Counted from the stretch's first letter, positions 19,590 through 28,192 are shown. The stretch: DNA of 46,591 bases from Cellulophaga omnivescoria (GCF_001999725.1 NZ_MDDP01000007.1:1-46591); one strand, 5' to 3'. Numbers and translations: made by a program. The notes: generated by a model from the sequence alone, not told the origin.

Positions 19590-20873
19590 ATGCGAGAAGA
19601 CCTTTTACATTTTATATGGAAATATAAAAAATTACAACTAAAAGGTTTACAAACCACAAAAGGAGACGCAATTAATGTAGTCTCTGTTGGTACGCATAAC
19701 TATAATGAGGGCCCAGATTTTTTTAATGCACAGTTAAAAATAGGAAACCAACTTTGGGCAGGTAATGTAGAAATTCACATAAATGCATCGGACTGGTATG
19801 CACATAACCACGAAAAAGATAATAATTACGAAAATGTAATTTTACATATTGTTTGGCAAGATGACGCAACGGTTTTTAGGCCAGACAATTCTGAAATTCC
19901 AACACTAGTTTTAAAAGATTTTATTTCTAGCGCAGTATTAAAAAACTACCAGAAGTTGTTTTCTAGTGAGAGTAAAAAGTTTATAAACTGTGAAAAAGAT
20001 ATTGCGTTTGTGGATTCTTTTTTGTTTCATAATTGGTTAGATAGACTCTATTTTGAAAGATTAGAGCAAAAATCTGTAATTATAACCCAGCTTTTAAAAG
20101 AATCTAACAACAATTGGGAACATGTGCTTTTTGTGTTGCTTATGAAGAGTTTTGGGTCTACTATAAATGGAGATTCTTTTTTTCAAATAGCTAAGAATAT
20201 TGATTTTAGTATTTTTAAAAAGGTATGTGTAAAGCCAATACAAGCCGAAAGTCTTTTATTTGGTATGGCTGGGTTGCTTAATATAGATGATGTTTTAGAT
20301 ACTTATTATAGACAGTTAAAAAAAGAATACGCTTTTTTACAAAATAAATATAGCTTTACAACCAATGATGAGGTTTCAGTAGCTTTCTTTAAATTAAGAC
20401 CAAATAATTTTCCTACTATAAGATTGGCTCAACTATGTGCATTGTATGCAAAACACCAAGCTCTGTTTTCTAAATTAGTCCTGGCTAAAAGCGTAGAAGA
20501 AATATACAATTTATGTGAAATAGTGGCTAGCGATTATTGGGATAACCACTATAACTTTGGTAAGGAATCTAAACAAAGCAAAAAAAGGCTTACCAAACCA
20601 TTTATAAATTTATTAATAATAAATACAATTTTACCTCTTAAATTTTCCTATTCTAAATACATAGGAAAAGATAATAACGAAATTATTTTAGAAATCATAA
20701 CCAACTTATCTTATGAAAAAAATACCATTGTAGATAAGTTTAAGTCCCAAAAAGTAAGTATTAAAAATGCAAAAGATAGTCAGTCTATATTGCAATTATA
20801 CAAACATTATTGTGTAAAAAATAAATGTTTACAATGTGCAGTTGGTAATAATTTATTAAGCAGAAATAGTTAA
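19590..20873 (+). CDS. DUF2851 family protein
   Basis: A 427-residue protein of unknown function, recognised as DUF2851 from its N-terminus (MREDLLHFIWKYKKL, then a GPDFFNAQLKIGNQLWAGNVEIH segment at about 42-64 and the His-rich SDWYAHNHEKDNNYENVILHIVW). It has no signal peptide and no membrane span. The C-terminus carries CVKNKCLQCAVGN, a possible metal-binding Cys cluster of a kind common at the end of this family. The GPDF, NVEIH and HIVW motifs look like an enzymatic core, but I would not assign a reaction. A PspC-like gene begins 9 bp downstream. Confidence 0.85.
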   Translation: MREDLLHFIWKYKKLQLKGLQTTKGDAINVVSVGTHNYNEGPDFFNAQLKIGNQLWAGNVEIHINASDWYAHNHEKDNNYENVILHIVWQDDATVFRPDNSEIPTLVLKDFISSAVLKNYQKLFSSESKKFINCEKDIAFVDSFLFHNWLDRLYFERLEQKSVIITQLLKESNNNWEHVLFVLLMKSFGSTINGDSFFQIAKNIDFSIFKKVCVKPIQAESLLFGMAGLLNIDDVLDTYYRQLKKEYAFLQNKYSFTTNDEVSVAFFKLRPNNFPTIRLAQLCALYAKHQALFSKLVLAKSVEEIYNLCEIVASDYWDNHYNFGKESKQSKKRLTKPFINLLIINTILPLKFSYSKYIGKDNNEIILEIITNLSYEKNTIVDKFKSQKVSIKNAKDSQSILQLYKHYCVKNKCLQCAVGNNLLSRNS

Positions 20874-20882
20874 TTTTATAGT

Positions 20883-21110
20883 ATGAATTTTTTTTATAAC
20901 ATATTGTATTATTTCCAAAAGCGAGGTTTTGAAGTTTGTAGACGTATTGCAGAGCGTTTTGGTATACGTGCAAGAATTGTGCGTACATCTTTTATATACT
21001 TAACATTTGCAACTTTGGGTTTTGGTTTTGCTTTGTATTTATTTTTGGCTTTTTGGTTAAAAATAAAAGATTTAGTGTACACTAAAAGATCTTCTGTTTT
21101 TGATTTATAG
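20883..21110 (+). CDS. Small PspC-domain membrane protein
   Basis: A 75-residue protein with one hydrophobic segment (about 37-60, TSFIYLTFATLGFGFALYLFLAFWL) after a basic amphipathic region (RRIAERFGIRARIVR). This matches the PspC domain pattern. PspC proteins in proteobacteria regulate the phage-shock response; the function of the small Bacteroidota forms is not established. It follows DUF2851 by 9 bp and is probably cotranscribed. Confidence 0.78.
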   Translation: MNFFYNILYYFQKRGFEVCRRIAERFGIRARIVRTSFIYLTFATLGFGFALYLFLAFWLKIKDLVYTKRSSVFDL

Positions 21111-21178
21111 TAAACAACGATACCAAAAACAAGTATACAGTTTATACTGTTTATTTTTTTAATAAATACATTACATAA

Positions 21179-22192
21179 GTGAAGCTTTTAAAACTATTTA
21201 GGTCTAAAATATACATAGCTCAGCTATTAATAGTATCTATACTAGTTGTTGGGGTTTTAGGGTACAGGTATATCTCTAATTATAGTTGGATGGAAGCCGT
21301 TTATATGACTGTTATTACTATGGCAACAGTTGGCTTTTCTGAAGTTAAACCATTAGATACACCATCTAAAATATTTACTATATTTTTAATAATATCTAGC
21401 GTGTTTATAGTAGCTTACGCAATATCTGTAGTTACAGAATACGTATTAGGTAAAAATTCTGTGCAATTATTAAAAAAGAAACGTGTGAAAAATAAAATAA
21501 AAGATTTTTCTGGTCATATTATTATTTGTGGTTACGGCAGAAATGGTGCTCAAGCTGCAGAGCGTTTAAGCAGTTATAATAGGCCATTTGTTGTTATTGA
21601 AAAAAATAAAGAAGTTATAGAAAAGTATGAAGATGATGTTTTATTTATTGAAGGAGATGCCACAGATGATGAATCTTTAGTAGAAGCAGGAGTTTCTAAA
21701 GCTAAATATTTAATAACGGCAATGCCAGATGATGCATCAAACTTATTTGTTGTTTTATCTAGTAGGCAATTAAACAGGGAGTTATTTATAATTAGTAGGG
21801 CATCTTTAATAAATTCTCAACGAAAATTAATACTTGCTGGTGCAGATAAAGTTATTATGCCCGATAAAATTGGTGGGGACCATATGGCATCATTAGTAGT
21901 AATGCCAGATTTAATTAGTTTTATGGATAAACTCTCTACAGAGGGTAAACATACTACTACTTTAGAGGAAATTGCAATAGAAGATCTTACAGATAATATT
22001 ACAGGAAATTCTTTAAGAGATTTAGATTTAAGAAAAAGAACCGGTTGCACTATAATAGGATATATTGCTCCAGATGGAGAATATATTATAAATCCTGAAG
22101 CAGATTTACAATTAGAATCTAAAAGTAAGGTTATTGTTTTAGGTAGACCAGAGCAAATTATGAAATTAAATGAAATCTTCCAGATTGGCTGA
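21179..22192 (+). CDS. Potassium channel with cytoplasmic RCK (TrkA-N/TrkA-C) domains
   Basis: A 337-residue two-helix channel subunit of the MthK type. Transmembrane helix 1 is about 14-32, the pore helix and filter are about 38-60 (VITMATVGFSEV) and helix 2 is about 64-90. A TrkA-N/RCK Rossmann domain follows from about 112 (IIICGYGRNGAQAAERL, dinucleotide-binding G-x-G-x-x-G) and a TrkA-C domain occupies the last 80 residues. The filter reads TVGFS rather than TVGYG. The start is GTG; no in-frame ATG precedes helix 1. Gating by bound nucleotide or ions is expected from the family. It is transcribed in the same direction as the symporter downstream. Confidence 0.9.
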   Translation: MKLLKLFRSKIYIAQLLIVSILVVGVLGYRYISNYSWMEAVYMTVITMATVGFSEVKPLDTPSKIFTIFLIISSVFIVAYAISVVTEYVLGKNSVQLLKKKRVKNKIKDFSGHIIICGYGRNGAQAAERLSSYNRPFVVIEKNKEVIEKYEDDVLFIEGDATDDESLVEAGVSKAKYLITAMPDDASNLFVVLSSRQLNRELFIISRASLINSQRKLILAGADKVIMPDKIGGDHMASLVVMPDLISFMDKLSTEGKHTTTLEEIAIEDLTDNITGNSLRDLDLRKRTGCTIIGYIAPDGEYIINPEADLQLESKSKVIVLGRPEQIMKLNEIFQIG

Positions 22193-22210
22193 TAATTTAG
22201 TTGAAAATTC

Positions 22211-22271
22211 TTGATTGAGTTGATTATTTTTTGGATATTGCCATCCTAACTAACTCAAAAAATTCAATCAA
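22211..22271. repeat. Imperfect inverted repeat just before the AGCS start codon
   Basis: TTGATTGA (22211-22218) pairs with TCAATCAA (22264-22271). Inside it a T6 run can pair with A6, and GAGTT with AACTC as an alternative. The 3' arm ends 2 bases before the ATG at 22274, so the hairpin could hide the translation start or end upstream transcripts. Confidence 0.4.
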
Positions 22272-22273
22272 CG

Positions 22274-24346
22274 ATGAAGAAATACCTATATTTTCTTTCT
22301 TTTATTATGTCTATGTCTGTTTTTGCTCAAGACTTTAGCGTAGAAGGAAAAGTTTTTAATCCCTCAAAATCTATTAATGATGGGGTGATTAAGTTAGAGG
22401 TAAATGGAGGTGAAGCCCCTTATACCTATAAGTGGAGTAATGAAAATACTCCTTTAACCTCAAACAAAGCAACAGGTTTAGTAGAAGGTATACCATATAC
22501 CTGTGTAGTTACAGATTCTAACGGTAAAAGTGTTACAAAAGTTTTTACTGTAGAATCAGAAGCAATTGCCGAAATTTTTAATGGTACAATGACTCCAGCC
22601 GTAAGCGCTTTGGGGTCTGTTTTGTTTTGGGACCCTTTTGCTGCTATAGGTATTTATGATCCTGTTGTGTATGCAGACTCTAAAAGAGTTGGTATTCCTA
22701 ATTGGTCTCCAGAGTTAGAAGATAAGTTTACGCTAAAAAAATGGCTAAAATCTAACGGAGAAAAAGTAAAGCAAGGAGAGGCTATAGCAGTTTTGTCTAA
22801 TGCTGCAGGAGACGATATAAATATCAATTCATTAGCAAACGGAACATTAAATCATTTAACAGCTGCAGGTAAGGTTGTATATAACTCAGATAATAAAGAG
22901 CATATAATAGAACAAGGAGCTCATTATTTTGCAGAAATTAAGTATGATGAGCCAGTTGTTTTAACACACCCTAATGGAGATCCTTTAACTAAACCAATTT
23001 CATTTATTGTAATTTGGTTGGTTTTAGGAGCAACATTCTTTACAATTAGAATGGGCTTTATAAATATTAGAGGCTTTGGTCATGCGTTAGAGCTAGCAAA
23101 AGGTAAATATGATGACCCTGATGCTCCAGGGCAGGTTACTCACTTTCAAGCATTAGCTACTGCGGTATCTGGTACTGTAGGTTTGGGTAATATTGCAGGT
23201 GTAGCAGTGGCAGTATCTTTAGGTGGTGCGGGAGCAACTTTTTGGATGATTGTTTGTGGTTTACTTGGTATGTCTTCAAAATTTGTAGAATGTACTTTGG
23301 GAGTAAAATACAGAGATATTTTACCAGATGGTAGAGTATTTGGAGGTCCAATGAACTATTTACGTTACGGATTGGAGAAAAGAAATATGAAAGGATTAGG
23401 TAAAGTGCTTGCTGGGTTATTTGCAGTATTAGCCGTGGGTGCATCTTTTGGAGGTGGTAACATGTTTCAGGCAAACCAATCTTTTGAGCAATTAGCAGGT
23501 CAGTTTCCAGCTCTAGCTGGTAATGGGTTCTGGTTTGGTGTGGTAACAGCAATTTTAGTTGGTGTTGTTATTATTGGTGGTATTAATAGTATTGCTAAAG
23601 TAACTGGTAAAATTGTGCCTGTTATGGCATCTATTTATGTTGTAGCTGCTTTAGCTGTAATTATAATGAACATACAAAATATTGGGCCAGCTTTTTCAGC
23701 AATTGTAGAGGGTGCTTTTAGTCCGTCTGCATTAAAGGGTGGTATAATTGGTGTCTTGGTTGTAGGTTTCCAAAGGGCAGCTTTCTCAAATGAGGCTGGT
23801 GTGGGTTCCGCTGCAATTGCGCATAGTACGGCAAAAACAAATAATCCTCCATCAGAAGGTTTTGTGGCGCTTTTAGAGCCATTTATAGATACAGTTGTTG
23901 TTTGTACTTTAACTGCATTAGTTTTAATTTTTACTGGTATGCATGAGGTAGAAGGTATGGCTGGTGCGCAATTAACGTCAGATGCTTTTGGTAGTCAAAT
24001 TTCTTGGTTCCCATATGTATTAGCTTTAGCGGTATTTTTATTTGCCTTTTCTACAATGATATCTTGGTCTTACTACGGTATGCGTGCTTGGACTTACTTA
24101 TTTGGAAAAAGTAAAAGAACAGAATTTATCTATAAAATGTTTTTCTTAGTATTTGTTGTAATAGGTGCTTCAGTTAGTTTAGGAGCGGTGTTAGATTTTT
24201 CAGATATGATGATTTTGGCAATGTCATTTCCTAATATAATTGGATTGTATATTATGTCTGGAGAGGTTAAAAAAGACTTATCAGAATACTTTAGAAAATT
24301 AAAGTCTAACCAGTTGTTTAAAAAGCAAATGGTAGAAAAAGAATAA
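22274..24346 (+). CDS. AGCS-family sodium:amino-acid symporter with SprB-like and lipoyl-like periplasmic extension
   Basis: A 690-residue inner-membrane protein. Residues 1-18 are a signal peptide. Residues about 35-95 match a SprB repeat ([37 protein letters not shown]). Residues about 152-205 look like a biotinyl/lipoyl fold ([21 protein letters not shown]) but lack a lysine at the usual hairpin tip. From about 242 the AGCS transporter core begins ([54 protein letters not shown]). AGCS proteins import alanine, glycine or similar with Na+ or H+. Normal family members have about 450-550 residues, so the extra N-terminal part is unusual. A ComEA-like gene begins 10 bp downstream. Confidence 0.88.
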   Translation: MKKYLYFLSFIMSMSVFAQDFSVEGKVFNPSKSINDGVIKLEVNGGEAPYTYKWSNENTPLTSNKATGLVEGIPYTCVVTDSNGKSVTKVFTVESEAIAEIFNGTMTPAVSALGSVLFWDPFAAIGIYDPVVYADSKRVGIPNWSPELEDKFTLKKWLKSNGEKVKQGEAIAVLSNAAGDDININSLANGTLNHLTAAGKVVYNSDNKEHIIEQGAHYFAEIKYDEPVVLTHPNGDPLTKPISFIVIWLVLGATFFTIRMGFINIRGFGHALELAKGKYDDPDAPGQVTHFQALATAVSGTVGLGNIAGVAVAVSLGGAGATFWMIVCGLLGMSSKFVECTLGVKYRDILPDGRVFGGPMNYLRYGLEKRNMKGLGKVLAGLFAVLAVGASFGGGNMFQANQSFEQLAGQFPALAGNGFWFGVVTAILVGVVIIGGINSIAKVTGKIVPVMASIYVVAALAVIIMNIQNIGPAFSAIVEGAFSPSALKGGIIGVLVVGFQRAAFSNEAGVGSAAIAHSTAKTNNPPSEGFVALLEPFIDTVVVCTLTALVLIFTGMHEVEGMAGAQLTSDAFGSQISWFPYVLALAVFLFAFSTMISWSYYGMRAWTYLFGKSKRTEFIYKMFFLVFVVIGASVSLGAVLDFSDMMILAMSFPNIIGLYIMSGEVKKDLSEYFRKLKSNQLFKKQMVEKE

Positions 24347-24356
24347 AAAGTTTATA

Positions 24357-25229
24357 ATGAAGAATTTTAAATCCCACTTTCAGTTTGATAAAGAACAGAA
24401 AAGTGGGATTTTCTTTTTATTGTTACTTATTGTTATTTTTCAGGTAGTTTATTTTTTAGTTTCTAACGGTAAATTTTCATCGTCAGGTAATAATTTATCG
24501 CATAATGAAGAGCTTCAGGCTTTAGTGGATTCATTAAAAAATCAATCTGTAAAAAACAATACTTTTAAAACTTATCCTTTTAATCCTAATTATTTAACCG
24601 ACCACAAGGGGTATTTGTTAGGGATGTCTGTGGCAGAAATAGATAGGTTACATACTTTTAGAAAAACCGGCAAATATGTTAATTCTGCAACGGAGTTTCA
24701 AAATGTTACAGGTGTTTCAGATTCTTTGTTAAGTGCTATATCGCCTTATTTTAAATTTCCAAAGTGGAATACAAATAATAATAAGCAACAGTCTGTAGTA
24801 CTTAAAAATTATAGTAAATCCGTTTATGTTGCAAAAGATATTAATACGGCTACAGCGTTAGAATTGCAGAAAGTAAATGGTATAGGAAAAATATTATCTG
24901 CTAGAATAATTAAGTTTAGGGATAAACTTGGTGGGTTTTTAATTAATGACCAGTTGCAAGATGTTTACGGATTAGAAAAAGAGGTGTTGGAGCGTTTGTT
25001 AAAACAATTTAAAGTGATTACTAAACCTAATGTTACTAAAATTAATATTAACAAGGCAAGTTCCTATGAAATAGCAAAGTTGGTTTACATAAAATATGAT
25101 GTTGCTAAGGCTATTGTAACTTACAGAGAAGAAAACGGAAGTTTCACTTCTTTTAACGATTTAGTAAATATTGAGGGTTTTACTGTGAATAAGATTGATA
25201 GAATTAAGTTATATTTGAGCATTGATTAA
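24357..25229 (+). CDS. Membrane-anchored helix-hairpin-helix (ComEA-like) protein
   Basis: A 290-residue protein with one N-terminal membrane span (about 18-36, GIFFLLLLIVIFQVVYFLV) and repeated helix-hairpin-helix units: about 75-122, 160-215 (INTATALELQKVNGIGKILSARII) and 225-285 (ININKASSYEIAKLVYIKYDVAKAIV). HhH repeats of this type bind DNA without sequence preference; ComEA is the DNA receptor of natural transformation. The large HhH part is predicted to be periplasmic. Gene order symporter - HhH - acyl-CoA dehydrogenase with gaps of 10-12 bp suggests one transcript but not one pathway. A role in DNA uptake is an inference. Confidence 0.82.
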   Translation: MKNFKSHFQFDKEQKSGIFFLLLLIVIFQVVYFLVSNGKFSSSGNNLSHNEELQALVDSLKNQSVKNNTFKTYPFNPNYLTDHKGYLLGMSVAEIDRLHTFRKTGKYVNSATEFQNVTGVSDSLLSAISPYFKFPKWNTNNNKQQSVVLKNYSKSVYVAKDINTATALELQKVNGIGKILSARIIKFRDKLGGFLINDQLQDVYGLEKEVLERLLKQFKVITKPNVTKININKASSYEIAKLVYIKYDVAKAIVTYREENGSFTSFNDLVNIEGFTVNKIDRIKLYLSID

Positions 25230-25241
25230 AAAACAACAGGT

Positions 25242-26411
25242 ATGGCAGGTATGTACTTCACAGAAGAGCATCAATTATTTAGAGATAGTTTAAAAGAATT
25301 TTTAAAAAAAGAAGTTGTTCCTAACATAGATAAGTGGGAAGAAGCTGGTGCAATAGACCGTTCTATTTGGAAAAAGTTTGGAGATATGGGCTATTTTGGA
25401 TTGGCTACTCCCGAAGAATATGGCGGATTGGACTTAGATCTTTTTTACACAATTATTTTTCTAGAGGAATTGCAGAAAATTAATTCTGGTGGATTTGCTG
25501 CTGCAATGTGGGCGCATGCATACTTGGCAATGACTCATGTAAATAAAGAAGGGGATAAGAGTATTAAAGAAAATTATTTGACTCCTAGTGTAGCTGGTGA
25601 AAAAATTGGTTGCCTTTGCGTTACTGAGCCTTTTGGAGGTAGTGACGTGGCGGGTATGAGAACTACCGCAGAAAAAAAAGGAGATACATATGTCTTAAAT
25701 GGTTCTAAAACATTTATTACTAACGGAGTTTACGCAGACTATATGGTTGTGGCGGCTAAGACAAGTCCTGAATTAGGAAATAAAGGTATTAGTATTTTTA
25801 TGGTAGATAAAGAGACGGCAGGGGTGTCTGCTTCTAAGTTAAATAAACTTGGTTGGAGGGCATCAGACACTGCAGAAATTGCTTTTGATAATGTAACTAT
25901 ACCTGCAGCTAATTTAATGGGAGATGAAGGGAAAGGATTCTCTTACATTATGCAACACTTTGCTTTAGAAAGATTAATTATGGGGGTAAATGCGCACGCT
26001 AGGGCAGAGTTTGCTTTAGATTATGCGCGACAATATATGTCTGAGCGTACTACATTTGGACAAACAATAGATAAGTACCAGGCCTTACGTCATACTTATT
26101 CAGATTTGTATGCTGATATGGAAATTTGTAGAGAGTATAATTATTCTGTTGCATATAGGTTGAATAAAGGAGAGTATGTTGTAAAAGAAGCTACAATATC
26201 TAAACTTAAATCTACTAAAATGGCAGATGAGGTAATCTATGGTTGTTTACAATTTTTAGGAGGTTATGGGTATATGGAAGATTATCCTATGGCTAGAATG
26301 TTAAGAGATAGTAGACTTGGACCAATTGGTGGTGGCACTAGTGAAATCTTGAGAGAGATTATTGCCAAAATGGTAATAGATAAAAAAGAATATAAGCCAG
26401 CCACTAAGTAA
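25242..26411 (+). CDS. Acyl-CoA dehydrogenase
   Basis: A 389-residue flavoprotein that introduces the alpha-beta double bond into an acyl-CoA, passing electrons to ETF. Motifs: CVTEPFGGSDVAGM (FAD/substrate), KTFITNG, WRASDTAEIAFDNV, RTTFGQTIDKYQ and QFLGGYGYMEDYPMARMLRD. At the C-terminal position where medium-chain enzymes have the catalytic Glu (YEGT) this protein has GGGTSE. Glu243 in FALERLIMG is therefore the probable catalytic base, as in isovaleryl- and long-chain-type enzymes. Substrate chain length cannot be fixed. It is the last gene of the group starting at the symporter. Confidence 0.92.
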   Translation: MAGMYFTEEHQLFRDSLKEFLKKEVVPNIDKWEEAGAIDRSIWKKFGDMGYFGLATPEEYGGLDLDLFYTIIFLEELQKINSGGFAAAMWAHAYLAMTHVNKEGDKSIKENYLTPSVAGEKIGCLCVTEPFGGSDVAGMRTTAEKKGDTYVLNGSKTFITNGVYADYMVVAAKTSPELGNKGISIFMVDKETAGVSASKLNKLGWRASDTAEIAFDNVTIPAANLMGDEGKGFSYIMQHFALERLIMGVNAHARAEFALDYARQYMSERTTFGQTIDKYQALRHTYSDLYADMEICREYNYSVAYRLNKGEYVVKEATISKLKSTKMADEVIYGCLQFLGGYGYMEDYPMARMLRDSRLGPIGGGTSEILREIIAKMVIDKKEYKPATK

Positions 26412-26521
26412 GGTTGTCATTTTGGTAAAAATAATTTCCAAGAGATTATTGCTAAAAGGAACTGTACGTCTAATTTTTAGCTGTAGACTTTAAAGAAAAT
26501 AGAGAATAAAAAAATAAGTAG

Positions 26522-26551
26522 TTGTTAATTGAAAATTAGTTTATATATTTG
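26522..26551 (+). promoter_or_regulatory. Predicted rpsU promoter
   Basis: TTG (26522-26524), 19 bp, TATATTTG (26544-26551). A full match to the Bacteroidota pattern, giving a leader of about 35 nt. The gap from 26412 to here holds nothing else recognisable. Confidence 0.7.
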
Positions 26552-26574
26552 CAATCTTAAAAATCACAAAAGAG

Positions 26575-26580
26575 AGGAGG
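26575..26580 (+). promoter_or_regulatory. Strong Shine-Dalgarno sequence of rpsU
   Basis: AGGAGG with 9 bases to the ATG at 26590. It decides the start: the upstream in-frame TTG (26584) is only 3 bases from it and is too close. Full SD sequences are exceptional in this lineage, and I saw none at the other starts examined. In Flavobacterium johnsoniae, bS21 helps hide the 16S anti-SD and rpsU is reported to be controlled through its SD. Confidence 0.85.
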
Positions 26581-26589
26581 TTATTGCCC

Positions 26590-26784
26590 ATGTTAATTAT
26601 ACCAGTAAAAGAAGGAGAAAATATAGATAGAGCACTTAAGCGTTTTAAGCGTAAGTTTGATAGAACAGGTGGAATGCGTCAGTTAAGAAAGCGTCAACAG
26701 TTTTCAAAGCCATCGGTTGTTCGTAGAGCTCAAATTCAAAAAGCACAATACGTACAAGGATTAAGAGATCAAGAAGAAGTATAG
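26590..26784 (+). CDS. rpsU: Small ribosomal subunit protein bS21
   Basis: A 64-residue basic ribosomal protein (MLIIPVKEGENIDRALKRF at the start), standard length for Bacteroidota. The ATG at 26590 is chosen over the in-frame TTG two codons upstream, because homologues begin MLIIPV and SD spacing is right. bS21 binds the platform of the 30S subunit; in Bacteroidota it takes part in sequestering the 3' end of 16S rRNA. Here its own mRNA carries the best SD of the window, consistent with negative feedback. A strong terminator follows, so it is a separate unit from xer. Confidence 0.96.
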   Translation: MLIIPVKEGENIDRALKRFKRKFDRTGGMRQLRKRQQFSKPSVVRRAQIQKAQYVQGLRDQEEV

Positions 26785-26818
26785 TTCTTTTAAGATTTAA
26801 TTCTTAGTATTTTCGTAT

Positions 26819-26866
26819 AAATCCTATTTAGGTTGATGTCTTTCAATCTAAATAGGATTTTTTCTG
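26819..26866 (+). terminator. Terminator after rpsU
   Basis: AAATCCTATTTAG (26819-26831) pairs perfectly with 26848-26860, can be extended inward by GTTGA/TCAAT, and is followed by T residues. Confidence 0.82.
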
Positions 26867-26897
26867 TTTAATAACATAAATTGTATCTTTAGTTGTT

Positions 26898-27788
26898 ATG
26901 TCGTTAGAAGCTTTTGTATCATACCTGTCATTAGAAAAAAAATACTCAACACATACAGTGACTGCTTATAAGAAAGATATAAGTGAGTTTACGGAGTTTT
27001 GTGGGGTAAATTACCAATTGTCATCTATAGATGATGTTCCGTATGCTTTTGTGCGTAATTGGATAGTGGTTTTGGTTTCAAAAGGAATTTTAAATAGATC
27101 TATAAATAGAAAAATAGCATCATTAAAAGCGTATTACAAATTTTTGCAAAAGATAGGGCGTGTAGCGGTTAACCCTTTAGCAAAACATAAAGCTTTAAAA
27201 ATATCCAAGAAAATAGAAATCCCATTTTCTTTTGAAGAGGTAGAGGCAGCTTTAAATGAGGTAGATTTTGAAGCGGGGTTTGAAGGAGAGAGAGATAGGC
27301 TAATTATAGGGCTTTTGTATGCTACTGGTATTAGAAGAATAGAGTTGGTTAATTTAAAACTTAAGGATGTAGATGTAAAAGCTAAAACAATAAAAGTCTT
27401 GGGTAAAAGAAATAAAGAGCGTGTTGTGCCTTTGGCTCCGTTTGTGTGTCCTTGGGTGTTAATGTATTTAAAAAGTAGAGATGCTTTGAAGGTGGTTAAT
27501 GATGAGGAGTACTTTTTTCTGTTAAAGTCTGGGGATAAAGTGTATGAAAGTCTTGTGTATAGAATTATAAATCGCTATTTTAGTAAGGTCTCTTCTAAAC
27601 AAAAAAATAGTCCGCATATAATAAGACATACGTTTGCGACACATTTGTTAAATGAAGGGGCAGATCTAAATTCAGTAAAAGAATTGTTAGGGCATTCAAG
27701 CTTAGCGTCTACTCAAGTCTATACGCACAATAGTATAGCAGAACTTAAAAAAGTACATTTAGCAGCTCATCCTAGAAATAAAAAGTGA
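26898..27788 (+). CDS. Tyrosine recombinase of the XerC/XerD type
   Basis: A 296-residue site-specific recombinase. It has an N-terminal SAM-like core-binding domain (about 1-88) and a catalytic domain with all expected residues: Arg146 (TGIRRIEL), Lys170 (GKRNKER), His240 and Arg243 (HIIRHTFATHLL), His266 (LGHSS) and nucleophile Tyr275 (STQVYTH). Length and spacing fit chromosomal XerC/D, which resolve chromosome dimers at dif with FtsK, rather than phage integrases. Its position between rpsU and hpf is a conserved flavobacterial arrangement, which supports a housekeeping role. XerC cannot be told from XerD here. Confidence 0.92.
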   Translation: MSLEAFVSYLSLEKKYSTHTVTAYKKDISEFTEFCGVNYQLSSIDDVPYAFVRNWIVVLVSKGILNRSINRKIASLKAYYKFLQKIGRVAVNPLAKHKALKISKKIEIPFSFEEVEAALNEVDFEAGFEGERDRLIIGLLYATGIRRIELVNLKLKDVDVKAKTIKVLGKRNKERVVPLAPFVCPWVLMYLKSRDALKVVNDEEYFFLLKSGDKVYESLVYRIINRYFSKVSSKQKNSPHIIRHTFATHLLNEGADLNSVKELLGHSSLASTQVYTHNSIAELKKVHLAAHPRNKK

Positions 27789-27836
27789 CAATTTTTTGTT
27801 TTACTGATATTGTTTAATTTAAAAAAACCTTCTCTT

Positions 27837-28133
27837 ATGAAAGTAAACACGCAATCAGTTAATTTTAATGCAAACGGAGATTTAATGTCTTTTGTGCAAA
27901 CCAGATTAGATAAGTTAGAAACCTTTTATGATAAGGTCATAAGTTCTGATGTTTATCTAAAAGTAGAGAATACAAGTTTAAAGGAAAATAAGATTGTTGA
28001 GATCAAAATTAGGGTGCCTAAAGAAAATATTATGGTAAAAAAACAATGTAAGTCTTTTGAGGAGGCTATTGACTCTGCGTGTAATTCTATTGAAAGACAG
28101 CTTGTTAAACGAAAAGAGAAATTGAGGGTGTAA
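27837..28133 (+). CDS. hpf: Ribosome hibernation-promoting factor (HPF/RaiA family, short form)
   Basis: A 98-residue protein with the beta-alpha-beta-beta-beta-alpha HPF fold (MKVNTQSVNFNANGDL, basic C-terminal helix SIERQLVKRKEKLRV). It binds the decoding region of idle ribosomes. It has no C-terminal extension, so it is the short type. I start it at ATG 27837 rather than an upstream in-frame TTG (27810), because the 9 extra residues are not part of the fold. It lies 48 bp after xer and is probably cotranscribed. Confidence 0.88.
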   Translation: MKVNTQSVNFNANGDLMSFVQTRLDKLETFYDKVISSDVYLKVENTSLKENKIVEIKIRVPKENIMVKKQCKSFEEAIDSACNSIERQLVKRKEKLRV

Positions 28134-28162
28134 TTTTTTTTAAATTTTTTTTAAAAAAAGTT

Positions 28163-28192
28163 TTGAATAACTGAAAACTAGTTATACATTTG
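28163..28192 (+). promoter_or_regulatory. Promoter of the tRNA-tuf cluster
   Basis: TTG (28163-28165), 19 bp, TACATTTG (28185-28192), about 50 bases before tRNA-Thr. A full match to the Bacteroidota pattern. Confidence 0.7.

Noticed and set aside
26898-27788. Tyrosine recombinase as the integrase of a mobile element next to tRNAs
   Set aside because: The sequence has XerC/D length and residues, lies among conserved housekeeping genes, and there are no attachment-site duplications or cargo genes near the tRNAs.
28134-28162. Poly-T/poly-A stretch after hpf as a terminator
   Set aside because: It lacks a GC-containing stem; it is only AT-rich sequence before the tRNA promoter.
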